A stretch of DNA of 64,000 nt from positions 11,629,435-11,693,434 of the forward strand of contig JABBOT010000013.1 of NCBI GenBank assembly GCA_016165875.1. The letters run 5' to 3'. A model generated the notes under the pieces. That model was not told the DNA's origin and made no database searches. It saw nothing but the letters and a program-made list of their open reading frames with translations. The stretch is from Acanthopleura granulata. Taxonomy: Eukaryota > Mollusca > Polyplacophora > Chitonida > Chitonidae. Positions 9,331 through 20,349 of this stretch are shown here, piece after piece. The stretch's first letter is position 1; each line of letters starts with the position of its first letter. The position numbers and the translations under genes are program-made.

Positions 9331-9629
9331 TGCATATTGCAGGTTGATATTGAGACACACTTATCTCTTGAAATTTATTATCTTGTTGACAAGTTGATCA
9401 CGTTAGCAGGATAGCATTCTGAAGACTGGGTTTTACCTGACCCAACACGTGCGCATTTTAGAGTTTTATCATTCCTCTATCATCTGGCTACCGAACTGAG
9501 TGGGGTGTAATGGATGGGCTGGGGTTAGAATGGTTATCAGAGCTAAGGATAGATCGGCTCCTTAACCCTGCCAATCTGCTGGCGATTTCAGGCAATACCG
9601 CGATAAATGACCGTCGTTTTAATTGCGTA

Positions 9630-10013
9630 GCTTGCTATTACACGCACACAACTGACGACAGGTTGTCACAAACATTGGACAATATCTATTGGCATTTCTT
9701 GTTTTTTTTTTTGACATGTGATACAGGAGCGGAGTGGGTGACAGTTTGCAAGGCCAAATATTGACTTCAAATCAGAATATACAGGAACATAAATGTCAAA
9801 TGCATTTTTAATTCATGTAACAAAGGCAGTTTTCTGAGAACGATCGATGGAAAATAAGGACATCAGCTCTTTGCCACAAAGCTCAATTTGTATCTTTATC
9901 GTTTTTTGCTCACTGAAAGCTGATTGAAGGAGTTAAAATGCATGTATTTCCTGGAGATTGTTGTTAGACACTGGTATACGCTGTTTTACGATGAACCCAA
10001 CGGCTACATGGCG
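9630..10013 (+). other. Copy-1-specific flank between block end and N gap
   Basis: These 384 bp follow the last base shared with copy 2 and do not resemble 62896 onward. I see no gene, and the open stretches here lack motifs. They end at the gap. They may be a haplotype-specific insertion, or sequence from elsewhere joined at the scaffold end. Confidence 0.6.
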
Positions 10014-10026
10014 NNNNNNNNNNNNN
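10014..10026. other. Assembly gap (13 N)
   Basis: Thirteen N bases mark an unresolved scaffold join. True distance and order across it are unknown. Open frames crossing this point contain unknown residues and are not credible genes. Confidence 1.
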
Positions 10027-10923
10027 TTCATCACCCATTCTCAAGAAAAATCACTGGAGATCTCCAACTCGAAGTCAATGGAACAGCCTTTCGGCCAGGC
10101 ATTTGACCATGGCCCAGTGGGTTATTGCTCGAGAATATCGGACATTTGCCTTGCCTGTCACATTTACAACCTCTGCAAATTTCCAGGCAATGTACAAATC
10201 ACACAAGAAGTGTTGCTCGTAGTTGGAGAACTTGCAAGTTTTGTAAGTCAAAAAGATTAAATACTCAAATTTATCGCATGAAATAAAGTATTGTCATCTA
10301 AATGATAAACACCAGATATAACACAGAGGCAAAGGTGTGTGAAAATAAAGCTTTTACACTGACAAACTCAAAGGTACAGGTGTTCTCTTTCACAAGAGCT
10401 AAACGACAACAACGCCATATTACTTTCTGTTTTCTAATCAGCTTTAGCAGGTGGCTGTTTTCCCACCCACAACTGCCGAAAATCCCCACCTGCTGGCTAC
10501 TAATGAACGCCCTGATGTGCTGTGTATAAACTTTTGTTTCTTAGCAATTACATCAAAAATAAGTTTCATAGGTTGAATTAATAGGATAATAGGATAAGAA
10601 CATATTTAACTTTTATAATAAGACTACAAAAAAGTACACAAGTTATGCTTTCATGGTTTCCTAGCAAAGCTCACGTGCAATTTTTGGCCTTACTGTCTCT
10701 TTGCCTTCTGTTTCAGGGTAAGTTTAACAGTGGTTCTCTGCATATGAGTGCCGACAGGCATTTGTGTTTGCTATTGGAGAATATTAAAGAGCATATTATA
10801 AAACAAATATCCTGAAACATTTTCAGGGTTGTGGACCATCTGAATTCTGTACTGAAAGAAATGTATTGGCCAGCTTCATATGATTTTAAATGTTGGACGT
10901 TAAAGAAATAAGTTATTTTCAGG

Positions 10924-11071
10924 TCATTTATTTATTTATTTCGGTGGTGTTTTACACTGTACTCAAGAATATTTCACTTATAAGACGACAGCCAGCATTA
11001 TAGTGGGAGGAAACAGGACAGAGCCTGATTGCTGTCAGGCTCTGTGGTCAGACTATCTGCAGGTTGCTGGA
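10924..11071 (-). mobile_element. Main-family SINE fragment, 5'-truncated
   Basis: Read on the minus strand, it has the body and tail of the 7941 SINE: 'ccagcaacctgcagatag', AAGTGAAATATTCTTGAGTA and a terminal AAATAAATAAATAAATGACC. The tRNA-like head is missing. Confidence 0.75.
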
Positions 11072-11934
11072 TTTTGCGTTTAGTATATATGTCAGGTGTC
11101 TGATTTAAATTAGCAATCTTAACATACAAAATAACTGTTAGCTCTGATGTTAAATAATGAATCTGTAAACTTTTAAAAAAATTTCATGTCATTTTATTTG
11201 AAAGTAATTTCTGTACACGTGCATTTCATATGACTGTTCTGCATTTGTTGATCAGTTGGTTTCTAAGGGATTTTGTGCATAACAATAAATTTTCATATCA
11301 TTGATGTTAGCAGGTGAGTAATTCCATTCAAGGTCTCAAGTCAGCTGACTATCCTCAAACCATAATCAAGCCAGTTTTCGGTTGACAGAATACATTTAGC
11401 TGATGCCCCCCACCCGTTACAAGCAGTGATGGTATATTCCAGGGATCCAAGCCTCCAGCTAACACCTTACCAATTACACATGAAACAAGCTTGACAAAAA
11501 TTTATAACAAACATGTATTATGATTTGTCGCCTTAACCTGTCACCAGGTGTAGCAGTGCCACAAATAATCAAGATATTTTGAACTTATTCGGTGCTCACA
11601 CTAACGGAACAAATAGAAGTGGTCAGGACTTAGTTGCAAAATTTTGACAGGGAAAATGTCTTCAGCCTTATAGTATATCACAATATAATGTTCTAGTGCA
11701 GTGCATTTTCTGTGAAAAAAATGTCATGAGCAGAGTTAGAAAAGATCAACATAAAATGGTGCAAAGTACAGCTGACGGGTTCCCCATTACGGACACAATA
11801 ACGGATAGGCACTTTGTGTGAGGAGAAGGCTAACAAATTGTACTGGAAGACAACTGGTCACTAGTTACTAGAAGACTAGAAGCAGAAGAAGAGCAATAGA
11901 CTCATTTCACAGCCCTCGGGCTGTAGTTTTCTTT

Positions 11935-12085
11935 TTAACTCTGGGTTGAAAAAACTCTAGGCTAGGAAAAATAAATAACAAAGTTTTATCAAGATGTCAT
12001 TAAAAACTTAACAGAAGGGGTTTTTTGTTGGAGGGTCGATCAGGCTATGCCCAACAAACATATTTTTAATTATGGTCCTGGCCTG
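11935..12085 (+). mobile_element. MITE family A, right-end fragment
   Basis: The right end 'caggctatgcccaacaaac' plus ATATTTTTAA matches family A elements in the kinesin introns. Upstream is a diverged interior with 'ctctgggttgaaaaaactc' corresponding to GGCTCTTGAAAAAGG. The left inverted repeat is not clear. Confidence 0.5.
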
Positions 12086-12779
12086 ATTTACGGGGACCCC
12101 TCAGAAAGTCATAGATCATGTGAAATGTGCCTGATTGGAAGTGGAATTCATAAGCTGAAGCTTCATTGTTTAGGGTATATGATCCCACGGGTATAGCGAT
12201 CAGAGATCTGCCGTAGCAGTGGAGCGTGCTGATGGGGAGAAGCCTGCATAGGCTACAATTTGCTTTTCGATCAGAAACTGACTCTTATTTTTCACTGGCT
12301 TCTTTCTGATGCTGCCATGAATGGAAATGGGCGAGATTTATACCGAGGTGCAGTGTAGGCCTCGCACAACTCTGTTGTAGTCAAGAGCAATTATGGTTGA
12401 TGTATGCAAATGTGCTGGCTGTGTGCGATTATACACAAGTGCATGCGCTTTAATCAATGGGAACAGACCATTAGATAGGAGCTTGGATTAATTGCATGTA
12501 CTTGTGAATGTTGCCATTTTCCTTGACAGCTGAGCAAGTTGTGGAAATGTACAGAAATGTACCTGCAGCGGGTAAAATTTTGTAAGTTTTCTCATATCTG
12601 TATCACATATCAGTTAAAGCCGCTGAACTCCATGTTACAGGTACACGTAGACCTGTCTGCAGACATTGTACATTCAGAGTGTATGCCTGTATATCAGAGT
12701 GCATGTCATGATATCATGTTTCCGTTTGATGTGTTCGCTGAAGATAATTGTAACATAAACATGGAGACATTCCGTTAAA

Positions 12780-12977
12780 TCAGTCGCTGTGAGTTCAAGC
12801 CCGGCACAAGCCGGCTTCCTCTCCTTGTGTGTGGAAAGGTCCACCAGCAACCTGCGGATGGCTGTGGATTTCTCCCAAGGTCTCCATGGTTTCCTTCCTG
12901 ACTGCTGTCGTATAAGTAAATATAAATATTTTTGAATACAGCGTAAAGCACCAATCAAATAAATAAATAAATAAACA
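12780..12977 (+). mobile_element. Main-family SINE, head-truncated
   Basis: It starts at the B-box region (GTCGCTGTGAGTTCAAGCCC) and continues through 'ccagcaacctgcggatggc' and 'gcgtaaagcaccaatcaaat' into (AAAT)n. The A-box half is missing. Confidence 0.8.
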
Positions 12978-13392
12978 TTCTGTCATCTCACTCTCCTGTT
13001 GACCATTGAGGTCAAGGGAGTGTTTGATTCGAGCTTGTCTGGTTGGATCTGCTATGGCTTTTGGGCCCCACCTTGGAGTACATGTACCTAACAATGGGAT
13101 TAAAAGGATGTTGCCTTACTCCAGCTTTCCTTCTCCAATAAACCAGACCAGCTCTGTCATATATATATATATATATGCACAGATGTATTAAGTGATAAGA
13201 AAACATATCCTGCCTAAACAAATCCATTTCAATCTTTGTAATAAACATGTACATCATACTGTGCTAGAGTGCTTGCGAACTTCCTCAATCTTTAACTTAA
13301 GAGCTCGACAACAGAACACAAAAACAATGGCATATTACATAAAACAAACAACAAAACAAGAGAATACTCCGCTTGGACATTGGACTGGCTTG

Positions 13393-13435
13393 TTTATATT
13401 TTTATTATTTATATTAATAAATAATAAATATAAAT
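13393..13435. repeat. AT-only imperfect palindrome
   Basis: TTTATATTTTTATTATTTAT is followed by a short spacer and AATAAATAATAAATATAAA, an inverted copy with one base fewer. It could extrude as a cruciform. Function unknown. Confidence 0.55.
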
Positions 13436-13714
13436 GAATTTCTATGTTCCCCATTGTTTATTAGTATGGCGTTTACACCAAATCAGGTTAATATTTAAAT
13501 AATCGACACACTTGTACATAAAGTGTGAAACATGCCTTCACGGTGATCAGATTTTAATCACACAATACTGTTTCCATTGACCAAGTTGACTCAGCTCCTC
13601 CACAGCTATTCACTTACCTGTGATTAGAGGTAAGCCCTCACTTCATTTGCATATATAGAGATGCAGACTTTTGCCCCATGTTGTGATGTTCATGTGAATA
13701 TTTAGAGATTAACG

Positions 13715-13886
13715 TTACACCGTGCTGGCCTCGTATCTGATCGAGTTCTCTGCCGTTGCGTCGCCGTATTGACCGAGCCCACAGGGAAAGGTCACTCAAG
13801 GTGAAAGTAGTTTCGCGCGTGCAAATGTTCAGAGCATGGCGATACGAAAAAACATCAGCGGGTTTCTGTATCGGGCGGGTAACCCG
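13715..13886. promoter_or_regulatory. CpG-rich islet 1
   Basis: About 170 bp with CpG far denser than the neighbourhood (for example TGCGTCGCCG, TTTCGCGCGTG, ATCGGGCGGGTAACCCGC). The end contains a GCGGGT-A-ACCCGC palindrome. A minus-strand open frame covers it without motifs I know. It could be an unmethylated regulatory element, promoter or lost exon. Confidence 0.3.
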
Positions 13887-16800
13887 CATAGGTATATAAT
13901 AAATGTATATGCATTATATACATGTACATGTGTAAGTAAAGGCTAAGGCATTGCCCTATCACACTCTTTGTACATCAGTATACGCATGTATCACAAAGTA
14001 ACATGCTGATTGTCAGCTAAACGTGTATCGGGTTGTCCATAATCAAGACTGTGAGATGGTGCAGAAATGGATTCAAGCCTTAGCGGTGATACATATATGT
14101 ATATATTTGTGTATTTAAATATTTGACTGCAGATAACAATTTACGTAGAACACTAATTTATTAATACACTGCATGTGCACTTTGCCAGACTCCTTACTCC
14201 TCAGCAGCTGGCAGAGGACTGCCCAACAGTGGTGTCCTAACTAGTAATATAGCTAGTAGCTAACAAATAGGATACTGGAAGATCTGGTTTTCATTTTGTG
14301 GATTTGGTTAGTGCTAAACTATAAAAGCACAGACGTACTATATACAGAGCCATTCTTTTGACAGCATGGATCAGTTATGACACCAGCTGAGTGTGATGTG
14401 ACTGAAATTATAACCCAGAAAGCCTCGCTGAGCGTAATTAAATATTAACTGATTGATGTGTAATGTAGGGCAGTATACTGTACGTTGTGATATAAGTATA
14501 TGATACCCAGTTTGTATTACCTGTTGTACTGCACACTTTCAGTGGTTGGTATCATTACAGCTGACACGACTAGAAAGCCTGATCGTCGTCAGATTTACCG
14601 TGGATTTCCTCGTAATTCACCTTAAAACCCAGCAAGATTAACCTTCCCCTCTTCGGGGAATTGATTCAGTTTATTAGGTACCCCGTTGCCATAGTGATTA
14701 TTGATGCAGGGTTCCGAGGACTGTTTGCTACGTGTTTCTCTATGTGGAATAGAAGCATTGTAACAGTCACTGATGTTACATAATGGCCGCCGTGCATGCG
14801 TTGATGCGGAGGAGAAAGCCGTGTTTAAACATAAGGATTCTGTCTTGTATGCCTGGTACTATTCAGTTTATTGGGGGTTGGGTGTGTGTGTAGGGTCCAG
14901 TTGCTGACGGTGGCTAATGAGCTTAATTGCACATGTGAATGTAAAGCATTCTTGAGTTACATGTACATGTGTGCAATTAAATAAATTGGCTGTATAATTG
15001 GGAACCAGGATTGCCATGTGTTGTGCATGGCCTAGTGTAACCATTCAAGATCGGTCTTATGCACATGTAAATATGTATCTGAACCTCGTCAGCAAGAGAT
15101 ATTTTGATGATGCTGATTTAAGAATCAGCTCATGCAAACAAAGCTAGCTGACTTGGTTGATGTGACACTCTGATCTTCCTCGGAACGAATTGGCATCGTT
15201 TGGGGTCTTAACCACAGTGGTATGCCACGGTTGTCATAAAGAATGATCTGGCTTTTGCTGCAGCAGGCTATAAAAAAAAAGTGCCAAAATTTGAGAAGAA
15301 AAATGTGACATTCAATTTACTGTTTTCTCGGATCTCAGCTGGGCTGCTTCAGTTGTAACCATAGAGGTTCATCACTGTCTTGTAGGATGTGGAATATCCT
15401 GGAGAACCGTGAAGATTAGAAACATCTACAAGTAGAGGAGTTCATACAGGGTCGAGTCAAAATTGCAATTCAGACCATTTGGCTTTTTGCAGCGAAAGAG
15501 CTTAATTGAAACGGCATCCCCGCTTTATGAATAATAATTGAACTTTATGAAGACTGCTTTTTATGCTCATTCAGAGCTGCAGGTACAGTTGTGTACTTGC
15601 TGCATGAACTGGATTCCTTTTGTTTGAAAATTACATGTACCATAGATGTATGTGCTCGTAGATGTTGAACTGTGCACAACGACACTTTGTTAATACTGAT
15701 ATCCAGTTTTAAGTTCGTGGAGAAATTTATCAAGGTTGAGAGTTGGAGATGTATGCATGGACATCAAGAGACCATGCGTGTGCAATTCAATAAGGGTTGT
15801 AAATGGAGATAAAAGCGAACCAAGCACCATGGTCGGTATTGACAAGATGTCGGTTTTTGGATGTGTCAGTGTCGACAAGTTTCACTGTGTATAGAACTGA
15901 AAATAAACCCTTTTGCCACCCTGTAGACCAGTGTTACAACCGAGTGCAGATTTTGGTGCACACTGAGCAGCCATGGTTATCGCTGAACATTGCCAGCCAC
16001 CATGATGTGCCTCTGTGTGCATCAGGATCTGGGCTGAATTATCAAAGAGGACCCAATTCCAGGGTTCTCCTACTGCAGAAAAAGCGGTAGACCAGTGTTC
16101 ATGGTTGTGTATAGAGACATGTGTGTTTGTTTATTACCCACCCAGTCAACAGCGTTATCTCTACAGTATCAGGCACATGGTATGCCACACAACTGTGGCA
16201 GCTCTCTGCAGTGGTTACATAGGTAATTCCTTACATCTCCACCCTGTGTATCAACACTCCTTGGCAGCAGCCAGGTGGATTTTATAGAAATTTTCTCTCA
16301 AAGGTTTTGTATGTATAACAGAGGGATCTGGTACCCAACTGGGGAAGGTGGAGAATGGTGTGGTATATAGCAATGGCTGCTAGCAGCCTGCACATCAACA
16401 CTGACAAATCATCTGCCAGGGTGATGGACTTTTTTTTTCTTTTTCTTTTTTCTTTCTGTCTTTCTTCTTTCGTAAATTTAACATTCAGAGGCTGAAAATG
16501 AGCGGAAGAAACACTTGTCACAGATGGTGGTAGTTGATTGGCCAGAAAAGCATTTGCTGCTTAACACCGTAATGATCAGGGCCTTTTCTTCACAACTGCT
16601 TGGACATGTTTACATTTCAAGAAAACGTAAATCAAGTGAGCGTTAACTTTCCATAGGGGAAAGACCACTGGAATAACAACCGAACCTAAAACTAGCTTCA
16701 CTTATTTTTATACGTTATATTTTTTCAGTGATTTATGTGCATGAGTGAAAATTACAGGTTAACTTTTCGAAACTTGCTTCCAAAGTTGAGAGTGAAAAGA

Positions 16801-17100
16801 AAAAATTCAGTTTCACATCACTGCCACCCAACATTATTTAAATATTTTCCATAAAACCAGAGATTTAAATCATTTTGCAATTAGCTCAGTGAGTAGAATC
16901 TGAACAAACACAATTAAATATACATATTGTGGATTATGATATACACTGGCTTTTTCAGTAATAATTCCAATAAAGGCTAGATCTCTTATTTGTTTTCTAA
17001 TTTCCCTTTTAAAGTGAAGGATGCATTGGTGTGGTGTTTTGCTTAAGTTTTTGTTCTTCATTAACTGAACACCATCTAGAAAGCCAGTAATTATTCATTC

Positions 17101-18062
17101 AGTTCAGGGGCTCAGTGTCAGTATGTGTTGCTGCGTTCAGTGTCATGGTTCTAAAATTATTTGTGCAGTTCAGGGGCTCAGTGTCAGTCAGTGTCAGGGT
17201 TCTAAAATTATTTGTTCAGTTCAGGGGCTCAGTGTCAGTCAGTGTCAGTCAGTGTCAGGGTTCTAAAATTATTTGTTCAGTTCAGGGGCTCAGTGTCAGT
17301 CAATGTCAGGATTCTAAAATTGTTTGTTCAGTTCAGGGGCTCATTGTCAGTCAATGTCAGGGTTCTAAATTTACTTGTTCAGTTCAGGGGCTCAGTGTCA
17401 GTCAGTGTCAGTCAGTGTCAGGGTTCTAAAATTATTTGTTCAGTTCAGGGGCTCAGTGTCAGTCAATGTCAGGATTCTAAAATTGTTTGTTCAGTTCAGG
17501 GGCTCAGTGTCAGTCAATGTCAGGGTTCTAAATTTACTTGTTCAGTTCAGGGGCTCAGTGTCAGTCAGTGTCAGTCAGTGTCAGGGTTCTAAAATTATTT
17601 GTTCAGTTCAGGGGCTCAGTGTCAGTCAATGTCAGGATTCTAAAATTGTTTGTTCAGTTCAGGGGCTCATTGTCAGTCAATGTCAGGGTTCTAAATTTAC
17701 TTGTTCAGTTCAGGGGCTCAGTGTCAGTCAATGTCAGGGTTCTAAAATTATTTGTTCAGTTCAGGGGCTCAGTGTCAGTCAGTGTCAGTCAGTGTCAGGG
17801 TTCTAAAATTATTTGTTCAGTTCAGGGGCTCAGTGTCAGTCAATGTCAGGATTCTAAAATTGTTTGTTCAGTTCAGGGGCTCATTGTCAGTCAATGTCAG
17901 GGTTCTAAATTTACTTGTTCAGTTCAGGGGCTCATTGTCAGTCAATGTCAGGGTTCTAAAATTATGTGTTCAGTTCAGGGGCTAGGTGTCAGTCAATGTC
18001 AGGGTTCTAAGATTACTTGTTCAGTTCAGCGGCTCAGTGTCAGACAATGTCAGGGTTCTAAA
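17101..18062 (+). repeat. 51-bp minisatellite with 163-bp higher-order repeat
   Basis: The basic unit begins AGTTCAGGGGCTCAGTGTCA and ends GTTCTAAAATTATTTGTTC (51 bp). Some units carry a 10-bp internal duplication (61 bp). The order 61+51+51 = 163 bp recurs, and a later interval of 214 bp has one extra 51-bp unit. Within each 163-bp group the units differ consistently (ATTATTT, ATTGTTT, TTTACTT), so whole trimers were amplified. Lack of stops gives overlapping open frames in several frames, which argues against coding. Confidence 0.95.
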
Positions 18063-18770
18063 ATTTCAACCAAGACTGAGTTTAATACTCAATTTGCTTA
18101 GCAGATTCTGAGGGTTCTGTTGATATTTAAAAAGGATTTTGAGTTTCTTTTTAATGTACACATGTAGCTTGAGATTTAGTATTTTATGGCTTTTGTGTGA
18201 CCTTGAAATACACTTTTGAAAATGAGTTCAATGTTGGGACAAATAGAGTGATATGGATAGTTTGCTGTTTAACAGTCCACATGTACATTTGGCTCTTAGT
18301 AACAGAAGCTGCGTTATGCTTGGCCACATTGGGAGTCAAGAAAATTTTGTTGTTGATTTTTGTGTTTTGATGAAAAATAGTAAACTGCTTTAACCTTTTT
18401 AAGCCTCAACCAACTTTTACCTTCATAACAAAAAGAAAAAGCCAATTCTTAATAGGATGAATTATTACTTGTGTTGATATTGACCTGCCTGCAGCATGTC
18501 CTCGGTGAGACTTCAGTGCTGCAGCACACCAGAAACATCAAGTTTGCCACAGGCAGCTCATTGTTATCCAAGGAGCTGTGCTTCAAAAATGCATGGCCAA
18601 TTCTCAGGGAATCCATACAGATGAATGTCAAAGGTGTCGAGTGGTGATTTGGTTTCTCAGCTTTCTCACGACCTTATCTGTCCCGGGATATTCCGCTAAA
18701 TGATTGCAGATGCATGATTATTCCGTGCTCAAAAGGCGTTCCTTGAGAAAAAAAAAAAAAAGTATCTTGC

Positions 18771-19482
18771 TTGGATTGTACCAATCATATTATCTCTCAT
18801 AGCCGACCTGATTGGCCCTCTAGAACCCCCATCCCTGCGTTGTTTATTCCCCCGGCAAGATGCGGAACAGAGTTAAACGTCATTGTCTCGATGGACACTC
18901 TAATGTCTATGCTTATAGTATGGCCTTTCTTTCGTAACGATTTTCTGGGAAGCCGTCTGTGCATGGAACACAAGAAGTGCATGGTCGGCATCCCAGCCCG
19001 GCAGCCAACCCAGCTGCCAATGGTAATCCTGATGGACTCTGGATCTTATAGGAAATCTTTGGGCTGGCACTGGTTTTCAGGCCTTGGGGTACAAAATTGG
19101 CTATGACGGTGCAGCTTTTCTGACGTTTTCGGTCGAGAACACATAAAATTGCTCTGGTTACACTCCCCACTGATAACTTCCTGTGCTTTGTGCCTGTGAA
19201 CCCAGAGGAGCTGATCACCATTGAACAGTACGAGGAACATCCTCTAGCTCAATATGAGTGGATCCAACGTTACAGCCAATGAAAATTATCATATCAGACA
19301 ATGTCCTGGGCTTTGGCATTGGTACAGAAGTATTGGCTGGTCCGGATGTACTTGTGAAAAAAATTAGGTCAGAGTTGATCAAATTTGGCATCAACTTTTT
19401 GGAGTTAGTACGTTTGTTGGCCATATTAGATAGGTATACACAATGTCCATTCGCTGTATTTGCCGTTCCCAAACTTGTTTAA
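18771..19482 (+). pseudogene. Possible decayed coding remnant, family unknown
   Basis: Three overlapping open stretches succeed each other in three different frames: 18771-19106, 19124-19282 and 19258-19482. The middle one reads protein-like (TDNFLCFVPVNPEELITIEQ, then YEEHPLAQYEWIQRYSQ). The third includes IISDNVLGFGIGTEVLAG. No start context, splice sites or known domain tie them together, and I recognise no family. A frameshifted transposon or pseudogene is possible; chance open frames remain possible too. Confidence 0.2.
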
Positions 19483-20283
19483 AAGGGACATTATGATATA
19501 GCTGATAGTCAATATAACAGTGAGGGTCAAACAGACCATGACCTTAAGAAATGATGTACGAGACGAGGAGTGGTGTAGCTAGGTGCTCATAGAGTATCAT
19601 AATAACTGGACGTGACCCAGCAACTGATTTTGAATCGTCTGTATGAAATGAAATACACCTTATTTCAGCTAAAGTTTGGCCTGTAAAATGGGACTTTTAG
19701 AAGCACATTAAACGCCAACATGTTAAATTTTTTTTTTTTCGATAAAGTACTCAGAATTTTACAAAAAAAACAAACTCTGTAAGTGCATGCTGTTATAAAG
19801 CGGTGGATTATTCAGTCAGCCAGAAAGCTTAACGTTAAAGTAAAGCAGACAACAGTTTGAAAAAATGTTCTTGTTTTATAGTTTTGCTAAGTATCTGTGA
19901 GCAGATAAAGACTATAATTTCTTTTGAACTGATGGACTTGTACATGCTCATCATTGTTGTGATATTTTCTGCTGTTGTGCCAATGTTCAAGTTGGGTACC
20001 ACAAGTCCATGAGGGCTTTATTCCAGCCAACCATAAAGATAAAAAGTCAAACGAAAATGAAGTGAACAAATACTTGGACACATGGTTTTATGGTGAACAA
20101 ACATCTGAAACCAGACTGTGACTATTTTAATTAAAGATGGCCGTGCAGCATGAGTACTTTAATACCCCAGCCCTCAGCAGGGGTCCAAACATTCCAAAGA
20201 ACATGATCAGGCCAAGTTTCTTACATCCCTGGCTGTGTGGTCAGACATCAGATTCAGGGCTGCTTGACCAATCACCCAGTGTT

Positions 20284-20349
20284 CACCTGTAATTATCTCA
20301 CCTGAGGCAGCATACAGGTGAGGCAATTAGCTAAGGTCTGTAGCACCTG
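20284..20349. promoter_or_regulatory. Cluster of four CACCTG E-boxes
   Basis: CACCTG occurs at 20284, 20299 and 20344, and its complement CAGGTG at 20315. CTCACCTG and CAGGTGAG form an inverted pair with a 10-bp loop. CACCTG is the site class used by Snail/ZEB and E-protein bHLH factors. An enhancer role is inference. Confidence 0.3.

Larger units (their letters stand above)
1..9629 (+). repeat. Copy 1 of a ~10-kb duplicated block with five kinesin exons
   Basis: This block matches 52742-62895 base for base apart from scattered substitutions, small indels and a minisatellite length change. It enters from outside the window on the left. The match ends abruptly after 9629, where the two copies become unrelated. 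Both copies carry the same exons, nested transposons, SINEs and an intronic palindrome, so they share one recent ancestor. By eye 7541-8250 and about 8760-9629 look identical to copy 2, while stretches such as 120-560 and 8390-8745 show several substitutions. An N gap lies 384 bp beyond the end, so I favour an alternative haplotype placed in tandem by assembly. A real segmental duplication is not excluded. Confidence 0.93.
5647..9629 (+). other. Intron downstream of exon 5, copy 1
   Basis: Nearly 4 kb of intron follows exon 5 within the duplicated block. It holds two SINE copies (6215-6480 and 7941-8210), a T-box-like palindrome (8328-8348) and a four-unit 98-bp array (8970-9330). The next motor exon is not found before the block ends. 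In copy 2 the same intron runs to the exon at 63839. Confidence 0.75.

Noticed and set aside
9924..10260. Open frames crossing the N gap
   Set aside because: They contain unknown residues from the gap, so the frame is not supported.
17101..18062. CRISPR-like repeat array
   Set aside because: Units are head to tail with no unique spacers, and the sequence is clearly from an animal genome.
17538..18101. 187-residue open frame
   Set aside because: It lies wholly within the 51-bp minisatellite. Overlapping open frames exist in several frames, and the residues simply repeat the array.
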